Below, in pieces: positions 40,773 through 64,000 of a DNA stretch of 64,000 nt. Made by a program: the position numbers and the translations under genes. A model generated the notes under the pieces. That model was given only the letters and a program-made list of their open reading frames with translations. It had not been told where the DNA came from and did not search any database. This DNA comes from Sinotaia quadrata (lineage: Eukaryota > Mollusca > Gastropoda > Architaenioglossa > Viviparidae), in assembly GCA_028829895.1 (NCBI GenBank), contig CM054179.1:72044391-72108390 (forward strand). The letters run 5' to 3'. Each line of letters begins with the position of its first letter. The stretch's first letter is position 1.

Positions 40773-43241
40773 TTTCGTTTTCTTTTGTTGTATCCCATTC
40801 TCGGTGTTAGAAGATGGTTTCATTCTATCATTTTGTTTCTTAATAAGGTCGCGATTTCTTCACATCTGTGTGACGTACGACAGTGACATTATTTGTGACG
40901 TGGCTCGTGTTCATGTCTGCACGTAATTAGTGGAACGTTTGACGAGTCATAGCATTGCTCATTGGCAAACTCTTTTCCATTACGTCACCATCACTTTAAT
41001 TTGCTCACCATCAAGCATTACCCATACGCGCAATGCTCATGGCATATACATCACTTCTGGCCAAATCTGTATGTACTCCATCCTCGCGTACACACACACA
41101 CACACACACATACACTCGCACAATTGTATATAATATGCAGATCGTATTTGTCTAGTTTTGTCTATACATGCACACAAAAGCATATATAAAATACAGTGTA
41201 AATCTGTTTTATGCTGGGGTGTAAGTACGTTCATTTAAGGATGACTATTTACATTAAAATTTATATGCATATACTCATATACGCACAAACACTCACGAAA
41301 TATTGTTGAAAGAATGCAAACACAAACATGCAAACCACAAAACAAGATAAAACATCATTTAAAATATTGTTTACTACCAGATAATGTGTAGTGATTTTAT
41401 TGGGAAGAAAGATGACGAGTGCAAAATCTGTTTGCAAAAGAAGAGCGGTATGTGTTACTTTAACTCTTTGTTATAAAAAATAAGAATTGCTGTTTCGTTC
41501 TGTCTCGTAGCCCACTATGTTGACTTTTCAGTGCAGGTATTGTTGGAGCCTTATGTAGTAGTGCATTGGTCCCCTTTTCGCATTGCTGCAACAATGTGAA
41601 CAAACGAGAATATTACATCATAAATTACGTGAATTAGTGCACATTATCAACAAGAAAAATTTGTAAACTGTCGTGCCCAGAATAATATAATATTTAACGA
41701 TTTATTATCAAAAAGGACGATAGAAAAGCATCTGATACAAACAATGCATATATTCAATGATTCTAATTGGAATATGACCCTAATTAGAATTCTGCCCTCA
41801 TTCAAACACGGGCTGGTGGATTCCAAGACCCATTTTTTCTTTCTCGATCTGAACCTTATCATTAATTTTAAATCTTCGATGAAGGAAATACCAGATCTAA
41901 GCAAACCACGGGTCAGGAACTGACCCAGTAGATGGACCCTACACCTGCCACCTGCAGTTACAACAGTTGGACGCAAATGTTACAGTTAAGTTGACAAAGC
42001 AAGCAAAAGCTTTTCAAGTTTCTTCTGCTTCAGTCAAACAACATAAATATATATTCATAGTATTCCTGTTTCAAATATGTTTACAATTATGTAACCTACA
42101 TTTCTATTTTTAATTTACTTCATAAGTATGCTTATTGATACTTAGATCTCTTGTGATGGTGTGATTAACTTTCATGTTGAATGTAGTTAGTTTGTAATTT
42201 TATGTAAATAACTGGCTGTAAAGTATCAAGGGTCCGAGAAATTTCAATCTTTGTCTATCAGTTTTCCATTATATACTATCTATCCTCCATTCTATGCAAC
42301 AAATGTGACCAGCCAGACAATGCATGTGGTGTACTGTGTATGGCTAGGGGGTGTGTGAGTGGGTAATGTTTGGAAAAAATAACTTGTCTCTATCCCATAT
42401 AAATCTCATATATTTGAGAATTTGCCTCGTGATTTGAACACACATAATTATAACAAACGCTTACTTACTTGGGGCCTTATTTAATTTTCTTGTTCAAAAA
42501 GAATCCCAACAAATATTTTGCCACTAACAAGAGAAACAAATTGTAAGAGATATTTTAAGAACTGAAGCTGTTATTTTGTGCTGATTTTATATTGAATTGT
42601 GTTAATTGAACAACTCTTCACGAAATAAAACCAAAACATGCCATGCTGAATGAAAGGCGACATTATACCATGTAATAGATTGTTTGTACTCTTTTGCCTT
42701 GCTTTCTATTACACATTGTTTGTAATGTCAAGGCCACGGCCACAATTGGATAAATAGCATAGAGGTAACTGGCGGTAGATTAACTATTATTAATCTTTGA
42801 ATTAAGGTGGTGTTTGCTAATGTTAATATCTAATTTTAAAGGTAAAACCTAAATGGAAAAAAAACCACATAATGGCTTAAAGAGACCAGATAAAGAAAAT
42901 GGGTGAAGAATTAGGTTTAAATGGAAGGAGAGCAAAAGGCAGGAGGAGGAAAGGAAGGAGAAAGTAGGAGAGAAAGATATGAGGTTGAGGAAAGGAAGAG
43001 AGAGAAATAGATTAATAGAATAAGAGGAGTGAAGACAGAGAGACACATATCACGAGTGAGATAGATATATAGATAGATAGATAGACAGACAGATAGACAG
43101 ATAGGTAGATAGATAAATATATAGACAGACAGAGAGAAAGAGAGACAGATAGATGTATAGATAGACAGACAGAGAGACGGATGATAAATAGATATATAAA
43201 TAAATAGATAGATAGATAAATAGATAAATAGATAGATAGAC

Positions 43242-43272
<31 letters not shown>

Positions 43273-43990
43273 TAGATAGTGCGAAAAATTAAAAATTTCA
43301 TGAAAGAATCATGAAAACTGTTGATAGGCTTGGTTAGATTGGAAATGAGATACGGAAAACTTTACAATTATCCGAGAGCCGTAGTACAAATAACAAACCG
43401 CAATCATGCCTGTTCTGAATATAGCCGTACAACGTAAAAGAAACCGATTTATACATTTATCTAGCTGGTTTTGTGATGTTGTGTGAAAACTACTAACTGC
43501 CAGTTACGGATTGAAGTAGAGTTTTGGCAGCGAGCTTACTTGGTCAAGTTTGTCCGTATACATGCAATTACCAAAAAGAAATTGGGCCTTTTAATGCGTT
43601 TCGATCTGATGCCGGAAAAATACTTAATGAAATTTTGTGCGGTGTAGAAAGAAAAAGTGGCGTACCAGACGTCTGTAGCCCTTCTAGAAGGCTTAGGAAA
43701 GGAACGGAATAGGCAACATTAAATGCATGGATCATCTAATACGAACTTATGACAGTTGGCTCGGATGTACATCATCACTTCGTTGATTTATGATGTTTTT
43801 CATTGTTACATACAATGTATGCTTATATATCTCGAAAATGATTATAGGGTTAAGAGGTTCACATGGCTGAAGTTCGTTTTCTTGAGATAAGGCAAACAGT
43901 TTATTGCTGGCATCTTGAGCCGTGTTAGTGCGTAAACTGTTAAATTGTGTTGTATATTCTAGTATGTACACTCTGTCAGTGACCTTTCTT

Positions 43991-57504
<13,514 letters not shown>

Positions 57505-60500
57505 GTCACACTCTTTTTATCAGCGAAGAATAATTTGAGTTCTTTATGCAAAGAGAAAATAAGGTGCAAAGAATAATTTGAGTTCTGTATGCAAAGAGAA
57601 CATAAGGTGCAAAGAATAATTTGAGTTATTTATGCAAAGAGAACTTAAGGTGCAAAGAATAATTTGAGTTCTTTATGCAAAGAGAACATAAGGTGCAAAT
57701 AATAATTTGAGTTCTTTATGCAAAGAGAACATAAGGCGCAAAGAAAATTTGAGTTCTTTATGCAACAGGTGCAAAGAATAAATAAGTTTTTAAACACAAA
57801 ATGTTTCTGTTAACTGGAAATGTATAACCGTAAGAGGGTTGTCTCTTATGTAATCTTGTATCCGGCTCTTGTCAGAATGGAACGTAACATATAAGACAAT
57901 GAGAAAATGGTAGAGATATGCAAAGAAAACTAAATCTGTTATAGGCAATAATTTTCATACTGATATTAACTGAAATACAAATTGATGTTGTGACGGAAAC
58001 AATTACATGTAGATTTTGTGCTACATATCCTATGTGCAATCAGATCGTGTATTCTGATCTTTGGTTAGCAAATTCACATGTCTTCACGAATCAGATTTCA
58101 GAAAATGATGTATAATAACACAGTTCTCTATATTTCATTCCTTTTCATTAGAATTGTATTGGCTATAAAGAAAATATAATGGAGTTATTTCACGAAACTA
58201 AAAGTGTCTCAAATCATCTAGACCACAATGCATACTCTTACTAAAATGCTTGCGAATCATAATGCAAATCCTTGGCTAGAGAATTGTATTGAACTGAGTA
58301 TTACATTAATAAGGGATGTTGCCCCCCCCCCCCCGAAAGAGCGTTTTATAAAGGCATAATAAAATGTATAATTTATAAAGCAATTGTTCACAACTTAGTC
58401 TGTACATATTTGGAGAAGTTAAATCTTTCTTTAATCTATTTTTAGCGAGCCTCAATCCACCCAATTTTTCTTCAACATATAGTTATCAATATGTATAAGA
58501 AGGTCAATACATTTATTAAATCAACAAACAAATATACAAATAGCAATTACAATGAAGACGATTACTTGACTTCAATATTTCCATGAAACCACATTCAAAT
58601 AATTTTAATACCTATATAGTTTTATATCCTGACACATATTTCCACAGATTAGTGGTAATACAAATCACAGGATAGTATTTTTATAAGAGAAAAAAACTGG
58701 AGTTATTAGAGTGCCATAATAATTTTGTAGGTAACCTTGTCTATGTAAAGCCACAATAGTCTTTTGGCACACTTTTCATAATAAGTCACAAGTTTACTGC
58801 TCACGTTATTATTTTCAATTCCACGTGTTTCCCTTGCACATTGCAGAACACTTATGAGCCACTATTCTCTGGGGGCTATCTGGTGCTCTATCCTATTAGC
58901 TCCCTCAAGCAGAACAGCAATTGTAGCAATTTCCAGCAACTTCCTTGTACCAGAAATTCCACAATGTAGCCAGCATAATTTGCCACCATACATCAACGGA
59001 GTGCAGTTTATTTCGTACACTTGTATTTCTTGTTTTACCATGGTCATAGCTGTTTATAAATCAGTAAACTGAGAGATTCAGGTAAAACAAGACATGGCTG
59101 CTTGTTTCCTGTAAAATGTAATCAGAGAACAAACACTAAGTTTCAATTTTATTCATCTCTAACTCCATTCTTTCTTCTTTTATAGTCTCAATTTACTTTC
59201 CTGCAAAAACATTTATTAGCCAGATATACGCATGCAGCCTAATAAATACAACATATCTGTATTATGAATGTATTCACTTGAAACAATGTCAAGTGTTTAG
59301 CATACTACATGCGAGCATCTTACTACACAATTTGTAGGAATAATAGTCTTCTTACATAACACATATCTACGTAGAACGCAAGTATAACATATCAATAGTG
59401 AAATGCTTGAAATATTTCTGAGTTCATTCTCTTTCAATCAGCCAGTTAGCTCACCATTAAGCTAACGGCCACTTCATGATCGGACCTCTTGCCACTACAA
59501 ATTCAAAGTGATTAGACAGTAGATTTCTTTATAGCTTGCAGACTTTTGATCTCAGCCTATTGACTGGTCTCGTTCTTATAAATCTTAACCGTTGGATAAT
59601 AAAAAAAACAACTATTCATCCAGCTGGAAATGGTTTTGATTGCATCAGTAATTTTTTAGCCTATCCTCCACCTGAGTTATTTACTTCCAAATCTGCCAGT
59701 TAAAATTATCAGCACATTCAGTGCCCAAGTCGTGTCACTTTCACATTTAACAATTTATACAACAATTACGTTTAGAAATAGGGATAGGCATATTTACTTT
59801 GCCATACAAAGTATTAGTGGAATAGAGAGGCCAACGTATTGACTAAAGTGTCTGATGCAACAATTAACTAGACTTATGGCCTTAATTGGTCTGCTCACAG
59901 AAGCTCTGTGTATTTAGACAATCGTAAATACATTAAGATTTTCTTAAATGACTGCACAATAAAAGTGTTTTCAATAAATTAGCCTTGCAAATTAAGTACA
60001 ATTCTAGTTAAGAGTTCATCTATTATTCAGTGATTTACATCGTGAGTACTGTTTAGCCTTCAGTTTCGCAGTTACACGCCCTGTGTATTGTGTAAGAAAA
60101 AATAATTTTTCAATATATTCATTGAAGAAAACGTTAGCAATTTACCACAGATAGATGTCTTAGACATCTGTAAATGGACACAATCAAACTTTATATGTAA
60201 AGCTAATACTAATCTAATATGCAATTTTAATTAAAATATTCATCAAGCCTCTCGTTCCATCAACATGCGCTCCTTAAAGGAAGAGTGTCACCCTCAACAA
60301 ATCTCGGGTACTTTCGCCGGTCCACAAAATCAATGTTACGAAAACAGATCTAAAGCCTTAACAAGTCTCCAGGCTACATACAAAACATAAAATGTTTACT
60401 TTTGTTTTATAGCTGAATGGCCTACAATCAAAATACTTAGTTTCTTCCAAGAACAGATTGCGCATTATTTAATCTCTTGCTTAGTCTTTCTAATTTAAAT

Positions 60501-60667
60501 GTCTAGTTTGATTTTTAAACAATAAAATCAGTTTGATCTACACTTTACAAATCATATATAATATTTAAAAAAAATCGAGAGGAACTAAAATGATGCAACA
60601 ATCATGATTTTTTTTTTACACAGAGAGGTAATTCACAAACAACAGTATTTAAAATAATAAAAGATAC

Positions 60668-60750
60668 CTTTTCGTAAACTTCAAACTGTAGATTCTACCC
60701 AGCTCAAGAACCATGAACGCTGTCTGGCTGATTAACCGTGCACATTTATA
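60668..60750 (-). promoter_or_regulatory. Putative promoter and leader exon, copy 2
   Basis: Equivalent of 37158-37240: TATA box at 60745-60750 and donor at 60667. Confidence 0.38.
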
Positions 60751-61119
60751 CTATTTTCTCTTTCTCTCTGGGCGGAGTTTAGTCCTGCCTGGCTTTAGTG
60801 GGCGAGGCTCACTAGTAAGCGAGTTATTTTTCTTTAGCAGAATGTATGTGAGTGACAGTGGGGAGGGGGTTCAAAGCTGAGGGAAATTGGGGGTGGGTGG
60901 GTGGTGAGAGTAGTGGAAGGATGTGAAAATGAATTCAATTAAATGGGTATTATAAAATATTTGTGTTTCAAACTGCATTGCATTGTTCAGATCAGTTAGT
61001 TCGTCACTTTTCACTATATCAACTGCTGAGTTTATTTCAATGTAAAAAGTTTCAGATTACAGTCATACAACATGAATGAAATAGTTTAATTTCCAGACTA
61101 TTAGAAAGACTGATATAGA

Positions 61120-61212
<93 letters not shown>

Positions 61213-61403
61213 AAAGTGTGCGAACATCTTCTCTATATTGATATATGCGACCCTCTTCTATATATTGATGTATGCGACCCTCTTGTAAATATTGTAAATA
61301 ATGTTCTCGTTTTTTTTTATTGAAAAGCTTTCATTCATCATTCCGCCATCGACGGCCTAACCAAATAAATGAAAGAATGCATACTCGAGCAACAGCTAGT
61401 GCA

Positions 61404-61619
61404 GTGAACACCATTTATAAACCCTTGTCAGTGAACACCACTTATAAACCCTTGTCAGTGATCACCACTTATAAACCTTTGTCAGTGAACGCCTCTTATA
61501 GACCATTGTAAGTGAACACCACTTGTAAACCCTTGTCAGTGAACACCACTTATAAACCCTTGTCAGTGAATACCACTTTTAGACCCTTGTCAGTGAATAC
61601 CACTTTTAGACCCTTGTCA
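61404..61619 (+). repeat. 27-bp coding-frame minisatellite, copy 2
   Basis: Same eight units as 37910-38125, including the stop in unit 4. No change in repeat number. Confidence 0.9.
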
Positions 61620-61667
61620 GGGCTTGAGGAAAAAATAACCTTACCTCTCACACCCTTGACATTTTCA

Positions 61668-62738
61668 GGGCCGGGTGAGCAAGAAGAAACTGATGATCAT
61701 TTCAGGACTAAGCAGGATAAATTCTGGCTTGAACATGGCAAAAGTTACGATCTATGGCTATCACCTCAATGCTTTAGCATCAGAACCAACAACAGAATAT
61801 TTGATAATTCATACAACTACCTCCTCTCTTAAATATTTTTTAAAACCAAAAAATGACCATGCCATACGTTCTGCAGTGAGAATAAGCGAGATTTTGAAGA
61901 AACAATTCACCCAGAATATCAAAATGACAACAACAGATATGGAGACACAAACAACACCTACCAGGTAGTGTGAGAAAAATGCAATAGTCAGATCGTATGG
62001 AAAGTACCACCATCAACAAAAGTTCACTCGACACAGACTACAAACCAGGAAAACAAAACAGGCTTTTCCCTCAACATCATCTACAAAGACTGAGGAAAAG
62101 AAAAGCCAAACACCGACTACAACAGAGGAGAAAGAAATACAGACAGCCTCAGCGAAGAAAGAGTATAATAAGAAACGACAGAAAATAGCCAATACTCAGA
62201 ACAAAGCCATCGAGATGTAAGAAAACATTTCAACCGAAACAGTTTACACCAGGGAACCAGACTTACAGACACCGCTCTGGACGAGATTTCAAGGGTTTCT
62301 AGACCCCCTCCCTTCTCACCCTTACCAGTGACGCCGACTATAGCATCATCAACGATGACAACATAAAAAACAGAAGGTCAGGCCAACAACAACAGCAACA
62401 ACAGAACAGGGCCAAAAAAGTAAAAGACGGCGCCCACCACAGCACACCCGGAAGCAACAACAGCGCCAAGAGCACCCATAATAGCATCAACAGCGCCAAC
62501 AAAAACGGCCCCAACAGCGACGCAGATATCACCAACAACAGCGTCGAAATGGCAGTACTATGAGCTTCAGTATCTGCAATGGCGACTTTTTAACCACCCT
62601 ATTGAGGACATGATTCATCTGATGCTCGACTATCTTTACTGGCTGCCAGAGTGCATCCCAACGGACACCGGAGATAGCCACAGCATCAGCGATAGTAACA
62701 ACAACAACACCAGTGACGAGGTATGGGGTGGTGGGTGA
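61668..62738 (+). pseudogene. Decayed coding-like tract, copy 2
   Basis: Equivalent of 38174-39244. The two internal stops (now 61966 and 62218) and the frame change are shared, so they are not random sequencing errors in one contig. Confidence 0.4.
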
Positions 62739-64000
62739 ACATCCCGGGCGCAGGTATACACTAGGTATAGACCTGGTGTGTCACTAGCCTGGGTTCTCTC
62801 AGCTCCCCTCTCACCCGCCCTCCCACTTCACTATCAGAAAAAAACCATCCACAATAACTTATCGAATTAGATTCCGCCTTTGCGGTCCAGACATGTTTGC
62901 AACATGCAGTATCGCCCTTCCCTCCCCACCGCACCCCCGACCTTCTCCCAGCGAGAAAGCCTTAAGCGCCTCCTATATTCATTACAATCTTCTCGCCTCA
63001 AACCTTTTTTGCTGTGTGACGATAACATCGCTGTTTGATGAAATACACCTGTATAGAGCTGACTATTCCATCTTTCCGCCCTGTGGTCGATGAGGTAAAA
63101 GAAAAACAAAAAACCCCATCACAACTCGTAGCAGTTTTATAGGCAGAGTCTAATGGCGTCAATAAATTTTTTTCTGACACATCTTGTGTCAGCAATTAAT
63201 AGAGGTGATTGTTCGTGACATTCATGATGAACATTAAAACTACCGTTACACTTTTACTCTCATTCCCATCAACTGTTTGACAAAAGTAGAACATCGTAAA
63301 AATCACAATCCTCTTTTTTTAAATTTTAACCGCATTTTAAAATGTATTTCTTTCCCTTCCTCCCCACCCAACAACCCCCCAATTCGGTGAGGATTGTTTG
63401 TATTGTTTCAGATGCTGCGACTATTATCAAGATTATTAACATTCATCTCAGTTTAAAATATGCGTACATATTATGTAGTATATGTACCTTCCTAATTATT
63501 TTTGGTTCAAATATGCACATCGTATAAATAATTATTATTTATATTATATATAAAAGATCACATGTTGCTAATTTATGTTCCTTCACGTGTATGAAAACGT
63601 TGTTTACAAGACTTCCTTGGCCACTAATTTATTTTCTTTGTAATACTGGGTTTAACACAACATGTTAGTTTGTTCAATAATCTATCAGCATGAATATTAA
63701 GGGTTTAATTAAGATTTATCTTGATTTTATTTTCGAGTCATAACCACCTTTTCGTTTAATCAATATATCTGTGTATCTGCGCATGTGCCTGTTTCAATCC
63801 CTCTCTGATGTACCTAAGTGATTGCGTATGTTATGTGCAGGTATGTATGTATGTGTGTATGTATGTATGTACATGAATGTGTTCGTATTTGTTGATTTTA
63901 TTTACAATTATGCAACCTAAGTTATTAGGTTTATTTTAAAGCAGTTTAACATGAAATACAAAGGCATAAATAGCTTGACAATTGAGCGACATTACGGCTG

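Overview
The window is eukaryotic (metazoan) genomic DNA: AT-rich, with small exons separated by long introns, canonical GT/AG splice signals, many di- and tetranucleotide microsatellites, a decayed LINE 3' end, solo LTRs and a Gypsy-like polyprotein fragment. There are no operons or long ORFs. The repeat content and the LINE C-terminal motif fit a lophotrochozoan, possibly a cephalopod mollusc, but that is inference. Most long open frames in the window are microsatellites read as protein.

Layout. (1) 1-9 kb, single copy: two putative small secreted-protein genes on the minus strand, rebuilt from splice signals and phase. Gene Y has exons at 8760-8883 and 6250-6368 and encodes 80 aa with a signal peptide, a Lys-Arg-Arg site and four Cys. 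Gene X has exons at 5886-5944, 4348-4475 and 3460-3488 and encodes 71 aa. A LINE remnant with a (GATA/GATG)n tail lies in a gene X intron. (2) 9.6-17.2 kb, single copy: a cluster of four minisatellites (58, 50, 60 and 46 bp units). One is split by a 1.55 kb solo LTR with a perfect 5 bp target-site duplication. A duplicated ~530 bp segment follows. (3) 17,246-40,672: a minus-strand gene for a secreted, furin-site-containing protein with three selectin-type (six-Cys) sushi/CCP domains. Its exons are phase-consistent and include a 26 nt micro-exon. Its introns hold a second solo LTR and a Gypsy integrase-end fragment. Upstream of its promoter region lie a 27 bp coding-like minisatellite and a decayed plus-strand coding tract (38.2-39.2 kb). 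(4) 40,673-40,772: 100 Ns. (5) 40,773-64,000: an almost exact second copy of 17,246-40,506. It differs by a handful of substitutions and by microsatellite lengths.

The duplication begins exactly at the assembly gap. The simplest reading is that two overlapping contig ends (two haplotypes) were placed side by side rather than merged. The second sushi gene is therefore probably an allele, not a paralogue. All gene models come from reading the sequence, with no transcript or database support.
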